Source of the DNA: Kerstersia gyiorum
GTDB lineage: Bacteria > Pseudomonadota > Gammaproteobacteria > Burkholderiales > Burkholderiaceae_B
NCBI RefSeq assembly: GCF_004216755.1
Contig: NZ_SGWZ01000001.1
Span: 186,001-250,000 of the forward strand
Length of the DNA: 64,000 nucleotides
Direction of reading: 5' to 3'
Positions 44,543 to 54,340 of this stretch are shown one piece after another. The position numbers and the translations under genes were made by a program. The notes under the pieces were generated by a model that worked only from the letters and a program-made list of their open reading frames with translations, did no database searches and was not told where the DNA came from. Every line of letters begins with the position of its first letter. Position 1 is the stretch's first letter.

Positions 44543-44578
44543 GGGAAGTTTTCCACAGGCGGTTGTGGAAAACTTCCC
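44543..44578. terminator. Long perfect hairpin downstream of the WG-repeat genes
   Basis: GGGAAGTTTTCCACA (44543-44557) pairs perfectly with TGTGGAAAACTTCCC (44564-44578), loop GGCGGT. It is just past the end of the minus-strand WG gene; without a T-run it may act as a stability or attenuation hairpin instead. Confidence 0.6.
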
Positions 44579-44593
44579 GGCCAGGACCATCGT

Positions 44594-47476
44594 TCAATAA
44601 CAATAAGACAAACTCTGCTCGGCCGGCCAGATCGCCTTGCCTGCGGCATTGCGCAATATCCGCATGCCGCATTCGTCGGCCACCCAGGCCAGCGGGCGTC
44701 CCGAGGTATCGAGCAGGTACGACGCCTGCGCCGTGGACGCCACCGCCCGGCCATCCTGGAACCGGCTGACGGCCAGATAAGCAGGAGGAATGCGGTAGGT
44801 ACTCTGGTTGTCCACATAACCGGCATGCTTGCCATCCGGCCCCATGGCGCCGGCCAGCCCGTCGTGCAGCATGCCGAGCATATGATGTGCTTCCCCGACA
44901 GGCTGACCGGTTTTGTCCAGCCAGCGGTAAGCGCCGTCCTTGTTGGCAGTGATGATGCGCTCGCCGTCGAAGCCCAGTGCATGGCCCTTGACGGTCGCGA
45001 CGATCTTGCCATTGGCGTCGGCAAAGCGCGTGACAGGTTCGCGCTCTTCGTCATATCCCAGGCCGGCGAGATAACGCGAGCCGGGCAGCCATTGCCAGTT
45101 GCTGTCTCCCAGGCTGGCCACTTGTTTGCCGGAGGCATCCAGCAATTCACTGCCTTCATTCGTGCGGCGCATGACGCGCTGGTCACGCACCTGGCTCAGG
45201 AAGACCGGTGCGGGCGGCACGACCCAGTTGCCCTTGCCATCCAGCACGCCGGCTTCGGCGTCGCGGCGGACTTCCAGCCAGTCACCGATCTGGCTGATAT
45301 CGGCGGCTCCCGCACGAAAAGCCGATCCATCCGGGCCAACGATCCACGAGTCCAGGCTATTGCCCACCATGGCATAGCCATTGCCGTATTCCTGAACCTG
45401 CAAGGAGCGCAGCGGCGGCGTCAATATTTTGCCGGCCCGGCTGACGACAACCGCAGGCCAGTCATAGCTGTAGTTTTTGTCGTCGGTTCTGCGCCGCAGC
45501 AGCCAATAACCGGAACGTTCGCGGGCGACTTCGTCATATTCGGGTTGGACGGCCCAATTGCCTTGCTCGTTGATCAGGCCCCATACACCTTCGGCGCTGC
45601 GGGCGGGCGCCAGCCCATCCTGGAAATTGCCGATTTCCAGGAACTGCGGCGCAACCAACTGGCGATAGTAGGGAATTTCGTCCAGCCCCCACAGCGAGCC
45701 TTCCGCAGCTTCCATGACGATCGCCATGCGATTGGGGCCGACGATACGTACGTCGAAATAATCCGGCAGTTCCAGGCGCTTGCCATCGGCTTGCACCAGA
45801 TATGCCACACCCTTGGCGTAGCCCAGCGCATAGCCGTGGCGGAAGGGGGCAATATGCTGCAAGGGTTCCATTTGCACTGGATTGCCCTGCGCATCCAGCA
45901 TGACCATGCCGTTTTCGCTGACGGCGGCAAAGCGGAGATCCTCGATGTTCTCCAGCGTCTCCAGGTCTGCTTCTTCATGCAGCAGGATGACTTCCGTCCA
46001 GTCAGGGTGACGCACGGCCCTGCCATCGTTCAGCACCAGTCCGGCACCGCCTTCCTCACAATGGCAATAGCCGGTCGTGAGGATCGCCAGTGGCGCGTTT
46101 TCCATGGTCAGCGGCAGCAGGCGGTAGCTGCTGTTCGCCAGCGTTTCGCGCGCCGTGTCGTTCAACAACCGCCTGCCTTGCTTATCGATGATGTTGAGTA
46201 CCCGCTGCTGTTCACCGAAAAGCCATAGCCTATCCGCCTGTACATCGACCTCGCGGACCTGGGACAGGGGGTCTGAGCTGGCGATTTTCTGCAATTGGCC
46301 GGCAGGCGTCACGATGCCGGCCAGCGTCTCGTTTTCATCGTAGAAAAGCAGGTAATCACCATAGGTTTCCCTGGGCTGCCAGCTAACAGGCAATACCAGT
46401 GGTTCCTGCCCACCCGTGGGATAAGCGGTAAGCGTGTCGGCTGTCCGATATAGCAGCACCTTGCCTGCGAAAGTCAGATTGCTCAGGGCAAGCTGCGCAA
46501 TGCTTGGCAGCAGTACCTTGCCCTGGGCATTGAGCAACTGGTAGCTGGGGTTGCTGCCAAAGGCGTCCTCCGTTGTTTCCGGCAAGGCCAGCCAGAAGTT
46601 GTCGCGCAGGGTTTCCAAGTGGCGATAGCGCTCGCTGCCAGCCTTGCCGGTCTGGCTATCGAGAAAATACCAAGCCTCGCCCTTGCGGACAGCACCCACG
46701 CCATCCGGCAGCGCCGCGATGATCTCGTCGTATTCCGGGCGCAGCACCCAGCGCCAGTCTGCATCTAACAGGCCCTGATGCTCGCCATCGCTGGTCGCGA
46801 CATAGAAAGGCCCATTGCCCAGCTGCGCCAGTACGCGCTGGTTTCCGTCGACGTAGCGGCGCACGCCTGTCGCGGAGAGATACTCGCGCCGGTAGTCGAT
46901 GATGGCACGCGTCGGGCTGCCGCCATCGAGTTCGATGGTGGAAACGTTGCGGCCCAGCCCGGAGGGCGCCACGCTTGCGCCGCTGGTATCTATCAGCCCC
47001 GTGCGGCCGTTTGCCTGCACCACGGCCACGCCAGCCAGGCTGAAGTTTCCTGCCTGTTCCCACTGTGGCAACAGCGCCCATTGACCGCTTTTATCGATAT
47101 AGCCCCACAGGCCATCTTCCTTGACGGCAGCCAAGCCGTGGCGAAACGGCCGGGCGTCCTCGTACCGGGGTTCGATGGCCAGCTTGCCTTGCGCATCGAT
47201 ATAGCCCCAGCGGTGGCCCACCAGGCCATCGGCCGCACCCGCATCGTTGTAGACATCCCGCTGAGCGGGAACATACAGAATGACCGCCGCCAGGCCTTCG
47301 CTCAGGTCCTGGATGCAACGGTTTTCACCGGCAATCTGGTCCAGGTCTGCGCGCTGGATGTAGACATTCTGCGGCCCAGGGCGCACGCACGATGCCGAGG
47401 TGTCCTGTTGCGCCTGGGCCGGCGTGGCGCCCAACGCGAGCAGCAGGAAAGTAGCGAGGGGAATCCGGTATGACAT
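44594..47476 (-). CDS. Large exported WG-repeat protein A
   Basis: A 960-residue protein with a signal peptide (about residues 1-23, cleavage near AQA-QQ). It then has many WG beta repeats, for example WGYIDAQGKLAIEPRYEDA and WGYIDKSGQWALLPQWEQA, in which the pattern W-G-(Y/L)-I-(D/N)-x2-G-x-W/L-x-I/V-x-P-x-(Y/F)-(D/E) recurs about every 40-50 residues. Such proteins are exported and their function is unknown. It begins 76 bp after a paralogue on the same strand. The ATG at 47476 lacks a clear Shine-Dalgarno, so it may depend on the upstream gene. Confidence 0.85.
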   Translation of the reverse strand: MSYRIPLATFLLLALGATPAQAQQDTSASCVRPGPQNVYIQRADLDQIAGENRCIQDLSEGLAAVILYVPAQRDVYNDAGAADGLVGHRWGYIDAQGKLAIEPRYEDARPFRHGLAAVKEDGLWGYIDKSGQWALLPQWEQAGNFSLAGVAVVQANGRTGLIDTSGASVAPSGLGRNVSTIELDGGSPTRAIIDYRREYLSATGVRRYVDGNQRVLAQLGNGPFYVATSDGEHQGLLDADWRWVLRPEYDEIIAALPDGVGAVRKGEAWYFLDSQTGKAGSERYRHLETLRDNFWLALPETTEDAFGSNPSYQLLNAQGKVLLPSIAQLALSNLTFAGKVLLYRTADTLTAYPTGGQEPLVLPVSWQPRETYGDYLLFYDENETLAGIVTPAGQLQKIASSDPLSQVREVDVQADRLWLFGEQQRVLNIIDKQGRRLLNDTARETLANSSYRLLPLTMENAPLAILTTGYCHCEEGGAGLVLNDGRAVRHPDWTEVILLHEEADLETLENIEDLRFAAVSENGMVMLDAQGNPVQMEPLQHIAPFRHGYALGYAKGVAYLVQADGKRLELPDYFDVRIVGPNRMAIVMEAAEGSLWGLDEIPYYRQLVAPQFLEIGNFQDGLAPARSAEGVWGLINEQGNWAVQPEYDEVARERSGYWLLRRRTDDKNYSYDWPAVVVSRAGKILTPPLRSLQVQEYGNGYAMVGNSLDSWIVGPDGSAFRAGAADISQIGDWLEVRRDAEAGVLDGKGNWVVPPAPVFLSQVRDQRVMRRTNEGSELLDASGKQVASLGDSNWQWLPGSRYLAGLGYDEEREPVTRFADANGKIVATVKGHALGFDGERIITANKDGAYRWLDKTGQPVGEAHHMLGMLHDGLAGAMGPDGKHAGYVDNQSTYRIPPAYLAVSRFQDGRAVASTAQASYLLDTSGRPLAWVADECGMRILRNAAGKAIWPAEQSLSYCY

Positions 47477-47552
47477 GGTCTGTGATCTCAGTCTGGCGTG
47501 TTGCCGCCTGGCGGCGGCACACCGCAATTTTCAGCCGGTGGCGGGCCTGCGG

Positions 47553-50500
47553 TCAGGATGCGACGGCAGGGGCTGCAGGAACAGGGACCGCAGCCGGAAT
47601 GGGTATGGGTTCCTGCGGTGGCACATCCCCGCTTGCAGGCTCTGCTGCCCCTTCCTTTTCGAGGCACTGCAATTTATCGGCAGCCGGCCAAAGCACGCGG
47701 TCATCTGGCGCAATCACTGCAACATGGCGGCAGAGGATGCCGATATAGGCAATGACAGCACCGCTGGTGTCTATGTACTGCACCAGGCGGTCACGCAGCA
47801 CTAATGCCCGGCCTTCGCTGAAGTCAGTGGCCCAGGTAAATTCCGGCAGGATGGCATAGCGGCCGCTATGGTCGATATAGCCGAAGGCCTTGCCGGCCCT
47901 GTCCCTGCGCAAGGCCACGGCACGGCCGTCTTTCATGGCACCAAGCGTATCGAAATAAGCGCCGATGACACGCTTGCCATTGGCATCCAGGAAGCCGTAC
48001 TTGCTGTTTCCACGCTCGCTGTAGGGCAGCAGGCCTTCGGATGCCTGGTCGGCTTCGAGGCTGTAGGGGCCTTCGACGCGAGTGATTTCCTTGCCGTTGC
48101 GGTCAAGCAGCAGGCTCTGTCCTTCGCGGTCGTATTGCACGAAGCGGTCCATGCCATTCAGCGGCCGCGCATCGCCCAGGGCGGGCAGGACGTGCCGTCC
48201 CTGCTCGTCGAACAACACACCCTTGCCAGTGCCAACAGCGCGGGCAAGGCCCGAGGGCCGGACGAAGAACGGGTTGAATTCGGACAGGGCAGGCTTGATG
48301 CGCCAATTGCCGCGAGCGTCGATGGCTCCCTGGCGGTAGTCGCCACGCGCCAGCAGCCAGGTCTTGTCGCTCCCGCCCGTCAGATTATGGGTGGAGCGAT
48401 CGGGCAATACGGTGACTTTCCCGGTGGCCGTATCGAGAATACCGACGGCATTGTCGTCGGCCAGCGTCACCTGGAACTGCCCTGGGCCCAGGGCACGAAC
48501 TTCCCGGCTCAGCAGTGGCCCGACCTGGCGGCCATCCGGACGGTAGAGGCGCTGCAGTGAAGAATCGCCTTCCTCGCTGACCAGCAGCAGCCCGCCGGGC
48601 TGCTGCTGCACGGAAGGGGAATACTGCCGGGAAGGGGGCACGACCCACTGGCCGCGCAGGTTCAGCAAGCCCCATTTGCCTTTCTGCTGTGCGCTGGCAT
48701 AGCCGTCGGTGAACGGCTGCAATTCCTGGAAACCTTCGGGGCTGACGTCGCGCCCTGCAGCAATGTCCCAGAGGAACATGCGTTCCTGGCCGCCGCTGCT
48801 TTCGGCGCGGTAGGTCACCAGCCCGTGGTCGACGCGGGCCAGGCCTTCGGCCACCTTGGCGGGCAACTCGATACGGCGGCCCGTCAGGTCGATCACCACG
48901 GCACGGCGCCAGCCCTGCCTGCTGTCGTCAGGCAACGCACGGGCATACCCGCCCTGGAACGCTTCGATATCACGGTACTCCGGCGGTACCAGCCAATTCC
49001 CCTGCGCATCCACGGCACCTGTGTGCTGGTTTTGCAAACTCACGAGCAAGGGGCCGCCTTCGTCGTATGCCTGCACATCACGCCAGTCCGCAGCGCTCAC
49101 GATCTCACCGCCAGCCGTGAGGATGGCTGGCGTCAGCGGGCTGTCGTACTTCCTGGGCTTGAGAATGGCCAGGGGCCAGTGGGAGCGGTCTGCACCGAGC
49201 GAACGCTGGCGGGTATCGGCCAGGATACGGACCGAGTAGGCATCCAGTTGCGCCCGGGTGACGGGCTGGCGGATGATGGCTGCCGGCCCGGCGCTTTCCG
49301 GCTGGCCGGGGCTGGCATCGGTTGCATTGGCCGTGGCCACCGGCGCAGCCTCCCCGGTGGTTCCGGATTGCGCCAGCGCGAGCAACGCCCGGCCTTGCCG
49401 GTCATAGAGTTGCGCCAGCACGCCGGATTCGCCCAGGCCGTAACTGGCGTCGCCATCAGGGCTGTCGCTGAAGACCCAGATACGGTCGTCGAAGACACGA
49501 ACGGAACGATGGGCCAGCGGCAGCGTGACTGCCGGCTGGCCATCGTTGAGGATATGAATCTCCTTGCCATCGCTGACCACTGCGAAATCCCAATCGGGCT
49601 CGCGCTGCACATGTAAATCGCGGCCGTCCCAGCGGCCCAGCGTTTCCAGGTCGGGGCCCAGCAGCTCGCTGCCCTGTTCATGGACGGCCAACCAGTAGCC
49701 GGGCGCGAGGATATCCAGCTTGGCATAGAGGGTGTCCTTGAGGACATTGCCCTGCAGGTCAGCCAGTTGCCACTGGTAGCCGGCGGCCCGGCTGACCGCG
49801 ACGTACTGGCCATCGGATACCGGCGCCAGCAAGGATTTCAGTACATCCGGCGTCGCCAGCCAGCTGCCGTCCAGCTTCAGCAGGCCCCACTTGCCCTGGT
49901 AGTCCGCCTGCCGGGCCTGTGCTGCCAGCCATTGCGTGCTGGTCCAGGTGTCACGGGAATAGCTGGTTTCAAGGGCGCCGACGGAATCCGGCGCGGTCAA
50001 CAGTTTTCCCGACGCAATATTCCAGGCCAGCGGTGCAGACTCCTGTTCCGCCATGGCCAGTGTCTGCCCCGGGCGAAAGCCCCGGCTGCGTGTTCCCAGC
50101 GGAAAGGTCTTGATGGTCTTGCCTGCCCGGTCTATCAGCAAGACGCGGCCATTGGTCTCGACGATGGCCGTGCCCTCGGCGTTGAAGCCGGTCGCGCTTT
50201 CGTATTCTGGCGCGATGACCCAGGCCCCGGTGTTGTCGATATAACCCCACTTGTCATCCTGCGCCGCCGCTGCCAGGCCGTTCTGGAACGACGCGGCATC
50301 TTCGAAGGCCGGTGCAATGGCCAGCTCGCCCGCGGCATTCAGGTACCCCCAGGCAGGCCGATGTTCATCCAGATTCCCCAGTTGCACAGCGGCCAGCCCT
50401 TCGGCGTAGGGGCGGTAGCAATAGTTGGCTTCCCCTGCGCGGGTGCAGCCTGCATACCAACGGCCATCGGCATGTGCGGCACTGCTCCCGCCTATTCCTA

Positions 50501-50603
50501 GCCACAGGCAGGCGGCCAGCCATGCGGCGGGCCTGAGAATGGCAGACAATCGCCGGCCGGGCGCAAAGGGAAGAGCGGAAGGGGCGGGAATTCGGGTCGT
50601 CAT
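47553..50603 (-). CDS. Large exported WG-repeat protein B
   Basis: A 1016-residue paralogue of protein A with a longer N-terminal leader (hydrophobic stretch near 22-42, cleavage near AHA-DG). WG-type repeats are seen in WGYLNAAGELAIAPAFEDA and WGYIDNTGAWVIAPEYESA near residues 80-135 and again through the chain, but they are more divergent than in A. Both proteins end with a matching segment: a Cys, then ...W-P-A... shortly before the end. It is the first of the two genes. The start codon at 50603 is one of several possible. Confidence 0.83.
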   Translation of the reverse strand: MTTRIPAPSALPFAPGRRLSAILRPAAWLAACLWLGIGGSSAAHADGRWYAGCTRAGEANYCYRPYAEGLAAVQLGNLDEHRPAWGYLNAAGELAIAPAFEDAASFQNGLAAAAQDDKWGYIDNTGAWVIAPEYESATGFNAEGTAIVETNGRVLLIDRAGKTIKTFPLGTRSRGFRPGQTLAMAEQESAPLAWNIASGKLLTAPDSVGALETSYSRDTWTSTQWLAAQARQADYQGKWGLLKLDGSWLATPDVLKSLLAPVSDGQYVAVSRAAGYQWQLADLQGNVLKDTLYAKLDILAPGYWLAVHEQGSELLGPDLETLGRWDGRDLHVQREPDWDFAVVSDGKEIHILNDGQPAVTLPLAHRSVRVFDDRIWVFSDSPDGDASYGLGESGVLAQLYDRQGRALLALAQSGTTGEAAPVATANATDASPGQPESAGPAAIIRQPVTRAQLDAYSVRILADTRQRSLGADRSHWPLAILKPRKYDSPLTPAILTAGGEIVSAADWRDVQAYDEGGPLLVSLQNQHTGAVDAQGNWLVPPEYRDIEAFQGGYARALPDDSRQGWRRAVVIDLTGRRIELPAKVAEGLARVDHGLVTYRAESSGGQERMFLWDIAAGRDVSPEGFQELQPFTDGYASAQQKGKWGLLNLRGQWVVPPSRQYSPSVQQQPGGLLLVSEEGDSSLQRLYRPDGRQVGPLLSREVRALGPGQFQVTLADDNAVGILDTATGKVTVLPDRSTHNLTGGSDKTWLLARGDYRQGAIDARGNWRIKPALSEFNPFFVRPSGLARAVGTGKGVLFDEQGRHVLPALGDARPLNGMDRFVQYDREGQSLLLDRNGKEITRVEGPYSLEADQASEGLLPYSERGNSKYGFLDANGKRVIGAYFDTLGAMKDGRAVALRRDRAGKAFGYIDHSGRYAILPEFTWATDFSEGRALVLRDRLVQYIDTSGAVIAYIGILCRHVAVIAPDDRVLWPAADKLQCLEKEGAAEPASGDVPPQEPIPIPAAVPVPAAPAVAS

Positions 50604-50798
50604 AGCGTACAGCCGCCAGGCGGTAGAGAGTGCGCCCAGGCGAGATGGGCGCCGTGCGCTCACGCACATCGCCACGGCGCTCTCGGCGTCGGAATAGAAG
50701 AAGACTCGTCCCAACACGGGGGCGCTGCCCGTGACGGATCGAGGAAGATGTAAAAGTACCCGTTCACACTATGGCAACCGGGACTTTTTACCTATAAG

Positions 50799-51530
50799 TT
50801 ACATTTCTGCAGCGGTGCCTTCCCCAGCCAAGCGCAAGGCTTCCAGCGAACGCCGCTGGCGGCCGTCGGCATCGAAATTGGCGGGGGCCAGCCAGGCCTG
50901 GAACGCCCGGGACAGCAGTGGCCATTCTCCATCCAGGACGGAAAACCAGGCGGTGTCCCGGCTACGCCCGCGCTGCACCACAGCCTGCCGGAAAATGCCT
51001 TCGAAGGTAAAGCCCAGGCGCAACGCGGCAGCGCGGGACGGCTGATTCAGCGTATTGCACTTCCATTCGTAACGCCGGTAGCCCAGGTCGTCGAACACAT
51101 GGCGCATCAGCAGATACTGCGCTTCGGTGGCGGCGCGGGTGCGGCGCAATGCTGGGGAATAGGTCACCGAACCAACCTCGATCACCCCATTGGCCGGGTC
51201 CATGCGCATCAGCGCAACACTACCCAGCGCCTGGCCGCTGGCAAGATCGACAATGGCATAGTAGCGTTCGGTGACCGCATCGGCCAGGCGTTGCAACCAG
51301 GCGTGGACATCCGCGGGGGCGCTGGGCGGATCCGCCGGCAGGTAAGTCCAGGCGCCCGGCCCGGCAGCGGCATAGGCTTGCGACAGGCTTTCGGCGTGGC
51401 GTCCGGCATCGACAGGCTCCAGCCGGCAATATTGTCCTTCCAGCACTTTCCCTGCCGGCAGGGGGCGGGGCTGCCAACCAGGAAGTTCTCGGCCCAGCGG
51501 CTGGCCCTGTTCGTTAAGCACTGCTGTCAT
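50799..51530 (-). CDS. GNAT-family N-acetyltransferase (RimJ/RimL-like)
   Basis: A 243-residue protein with the GNAT fold of RimJ/RimL-type acetyltransferases: RLEPVDAGRHAESL near the start, the strand GQALGSVALMRMDPANGVIEVG, then RRTRAATEAQYLLMRHVFDDLGYRRYEWKC (shown in pieces of fewer than 20: RRTRAATEAQYLL and HVFDDLGYRRYEWKC) with the acetyl-CoA site, and a C-terminal LGFTFEGIFRQAV. Substrate unknown; could acetylate protein N-termini or small amines. The start at 51530 has AGGA 11 bases upstream. It is downstream of gyrB but separated from it by a terminator. Confidence 0.82.
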   Translation of the reverse strand: MTAVLNEQGQPLGRELPGWQPRPLPAGKVLEGQYCRLEPVDAGRHAESLSQAYAAAGPGAWTYLPADPPSAPADVHAWLQRLADAVTERYYAIVDLASGQALGSVALMRMDPANGVIEVGSVTYSPALRRTRAATEAQYLLMRHVFDDLGYRRYEWKCNTLNQPSRAAALRLGFTFEGIFRQAVVQRGRSRDTAWFSVLDGEWPLLSRAFQAWLAPANFDADGRQRRSLEALRLAGEGTAAEM

Positions 51531-51669
51531 GTCTGGTGTCCTTTCTGATGGCATGGAGGAATTCCTCCATGATCATAAACGCAGCCCAGGTGCCTTGGGG
51601 GGGCGGCCACCATGCCAGTCCATATGCCTGCCTTATGTCCGGCAGGCGCATCCATCACAGCCAAATGAA

Positions 51670-51700
51670 ACCCCCTTGAGACCAGGCATCTCAAGGGGGT
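51670..51700. terminator. Terminator after gyrB
   Basis: ACCCCCTTGAGA (51670-51681) pairs perfectly with TCTCAAGGGGGT (51689-51700). On the minus strand it is followed by TTTCATTT, so it ends the gyrB transcript. Confidence 0.85.
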
Positions 51701-51783
51701 GTGAAATTTGCAGCGGCTGCGTCGGGACGTATCCGCGAGCGACCCGAAGACGGGCCCGGCAGAACACCGGCCCCGCCCGGGAA

Positions 51784-54237
51784 TCAGATGTCGATGTTCC
51801 CGGCCATCAGCGCGTGCTTCTCGATGAAGTCGCGACGCGGTTCGACGTTGTCGCCCATCAGGGTGGTGAAGATTTCGTCCGCAGCGATGGCGTCTTCGAT
51901 TTCCACGCGCAGCAGGCGGCGTACCGTCGGGTCCATGGTCGTTTCCCACAGTTGCTCGGGATTCATTTCCCCCAGGCCCTTGTAGCGCTGCTTGCTCAGG
52001 CCGCGCTCGGCTTCTGAACGCAGCCACTGCATGACGTCGCGGAAATCGTCGACAGGCGCTTCCTTGCGTTTTTCGCCCGTGCCGCGCGCAATCACACCAC
52101 CGTCGCCCACCAGGCCCAGGAAGGTCTGGCCGGCACGGGCCAGCGCTGCATAATCGCTTCCTGCCAGGAAATCGCCATCCAGCACGCTGACGCGCACGTT
52201 GCCATGGTGGCGGCGCAGCACCTGCAGGCGCGAGCGGCCGCTGTCTGCATCCTTGTCGGCCACGACCGACACCGCTTCCGGATCACGCGGATCCAGCAAG
52301 GCTTCCTGCAAGCGCTGTGCCGAAGCCTGGGCCTGGGCTTCATCCGCCAGGTTGATGCTCACGCCTTCGGCGATGGCCGACAACGTGGCTTCGTCGAAGC
52401 GGCGCGACAGGCGGGCGATGACGGTATCGGCCAGCACGTATTGGTTGGCCAGGTTTTCCAGTGCCGCACCGGTAATGGGGGCGGCGCCTGCAGCAGGAAT
52501 CAGCTCGGCATCGCGCAGCGCCAGTTGCAGCATGAACTGGGCTTCCTCGATATCGTCCTTCAGGTAGCGCTCGTCACGGCCAACCTTCACCTTGTAGAGC
52601 GGCGGCTGGGCGATGTAGACGTGGCCGCGCGCCACCAGCTCGGGCATCTGGCGGTAGAACAGCGTCAGCAGCAGCGTGCGGATGTGCGCGCCATCGACGT
52701 CCGCGTCCGTCATGATGATGATGCGGTGGTAGCGCAGCTTGTCGATATTGAAATCGGGGCCGATGCTGGTACCCAGCGCAGTGATCAGCGTAGCGATCTG
52801 TTCGCTGGCGATCAGGCGATCGAAGCGCGCCTTTTCCACGTTCAGCACCTTGCCGCGCAGCGGCAGCACGGCCTGGAACTTGCGGTCGCGGCCCTGTTTG
52901 GCCGAGCCGCCTGCGGAGTCACCCTCCACCAGGTAGAGTTCGCACAGCGAGGGGTCTTTTTCCTGGCAATCGGCCAGTTTGCCGGGCAGGCCGGCACCTT
53001 CCAGCACACTCTTGCGGCGCGTCATTTCGCGCGCCTTGCGAGCCGCTTCGCGGGCGCGGGCGGCTTCGATGATCTTGCCGCACAGCGCCTTGGCATCGGC
53101 CGGATGCTCCAGCAGCCAGGTTTCCAGCTCCCGTGCCACGGCATCTTCCACGGCAGGACGCACTTCGCTGGAGACCAGCTTGTCCTTGGTCTGGCTGCTG
53201 AACTTGGGTTCGGGCACCTTCACCGACAGCACGCAGGCCAGGCCTTCACGCATGTCGTCGCCGGACGTATCGACCTTGGCCTTCTTGGCCAGCTCGTTAT
53301 CGGCGATGTATTTGTTGATGACGCGCGTCATCGCGGCGCGCAGGCCGGTCAGGTGCGAACCGCCATCACGCTGCGGAATGTTATTGGTGAAGCACAGCAC
53401 GGTCTCGGTGTAGCTGTCGTTCCATTGCATGGCGACATCCACGCCGACCAGCGTGCCACCGGCTGCCGACTCCGTGGACACGGCGAACACCGTCGGGTGC
53501 AGCACCGTCTTGCTGCGGTTGATGTACTGCACGAAACCCTGCACCCCACCCGAGAAGGCAAAGTTTTCTTCCTTGCCCTGGCGCTCATCCACCAGGCGGA
53601 TCTTCACGCCGTTATTCAGGAACGACAGCTCGCGCAGGCGGCGCGACAGGATCTCGTAGGTGTACTCGATGTTATTGAAGATTTCCTTGTCGGCCAGGTA
53701 GCGTACCGTCGTGCCGCGCTGGTCGGTATCACCGACCACGGCCAGCGGGGCCACGCGTTCGCCACGGCGGAATTCGATTTCGTGGCGCTTGCCGTCGCGG
53801 CAGATCGTCAGGCGCAGCCACTCGGACAAGGCATTCACGCAGGACACGCCGACACCGTGCAGGCCGCCAGACACCTTATAGGAGTTCTGGTCGAACTTGC
53901 CGCCGGCGTGCAGCTCGGTCATGACGATTTCAGCGGCGCTGCGGCCGTATTCGTCGTCCTTGTGGATATCCGTCGGGATGCCGCGACCGTTATCGGACAC
54001 GGAAATCGAGTTGTCCGAATGAATGGTGACGACGATGTCATCGCAATAGCCCGCCAGTGCTTCGTCGATGGCGTTGTCCACCACCTCGAACACCATATGG
54101 TGCAAGCCTGTGCCGTCGGAGGTATCGCCGATATACATGCCCGGGCGCTTGCGCACGGCCTCCAGGCCTTTGAGCATCTTGATCGAGTCGGAACCGTAGC
54201 CGGCGTTGTTGGCGGAATTCTGCTGTTGATCTGACAT
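51784..54237 (-). CDS. gyrB: DNA gyrase subunit B
   Basis: The 817-residue ATPase subunit of gyrase. The GHKL ATPase region (VVDNAIDEALAGYCDDI, then DNGRGIPTDIHKD), the transducer domain and the TOPRIM motif (LYLVEGDSAGGSAKQGRDRK) are complete, and the C-terminus ends with the GyrA-interaction region. Start at MSDQQQNSANN. Its upstream gap of about 100 bp to dnaN contains a GC-rich imperfect hairpin, and a strong terminator follows it. Order dnaA-dnaN-gyrB is the usual one. Confidence 0.97.
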   Translation of the reverse strand: MSDQQQNSANNAGYGSDSIKMLKGLEAVRKRPGMYIGDTSDGTGLHHMVFEVVDNAIDEALAGYCDDIVVTIHSDNSISVSDNGRGIPTDIHKDDEYGRSAAEIVMTELHAGGKFDQNSYKVSGGLHGVGVSCVNALSEWLRLTICRDGKRHEIEFRRGERVAPLAVVGDTDQRGTTVRYLADKEIFNNIEYTYEILSRRLRELSFLNNGVKIRLVDERQGKEENFAFSGGVQGFVQYINRSKTVLHPTVFAVSTESAAGGTLVGVDVAMQWNDSYTETVLCFTNNIPQRDGGSHLTGLRAAMTRVINKYIADNELAKKAKVDTSGDDMREGLACVLSVKVPEPKFSSQTKDKLVSSEVRPAVEDAVARELETWLLEHPADAKALCGKIIEAARAREAARKAREMTRRKSVLEGAGLPGKLADCQEKDPSLCELYLVEGDSAGGSAKQGRDRKFQAVLPLRGKVLNVEKARFDRLIASEQIATLITALGTSIGPDFNIDKLRYHRIIIMTDADVDGAHIRTLLLTLFYRQMPELVARGHVYIAQPPLYKVKVGRDERYLKDDIEEAQFMLQLALRDAELIPAAGAAPITGAALENLANQYVLADTVIARLSRRFDEATLSAIAEGVSINLADEAQAQASAQRLQEALLDPRDPEAVSVVADKDADSGRSRLQVLRRHHGNVRVSVLDGDFLAGSDYAALARAGQTFLGLVGDGGVIARGTGEKRKEAPVDDFRDVMQWLRSEAERGLSKQRYKGLGEMNPEQLWETTMDPTVRRLLRVEIEDAIAADEIFTTLMGDNVEPRRDFIEKHALMAGNIDI

Positions 54238-54340
54238 AGTCTCGAATACAAGGAAATTGCAACCGGCGAGTGCTCGCCGGCCAGGGCGCAGGGCAGGGGA
54301 ACGCGCAGCGCCTCATGGGCGCGCGCTGTTCCTGTCGCGC

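Noticed and set aside
44543..44578. The TTTTCCACA/TGTGGAAAA hairpin as a pair of DnaA boxes
   Set aside because: The 9-mers TTTTCCACA only partly match and form a perfect 15-bp stem just past a gene end, so a transcript hairpin explains them better.
52204..54234. A 676-codon plus-strand open frame opposite gyrB
   Set aside because: Antisense to a certain gene; His/Gln/Ala-rich translation typical of a GC-rich shadow frame.
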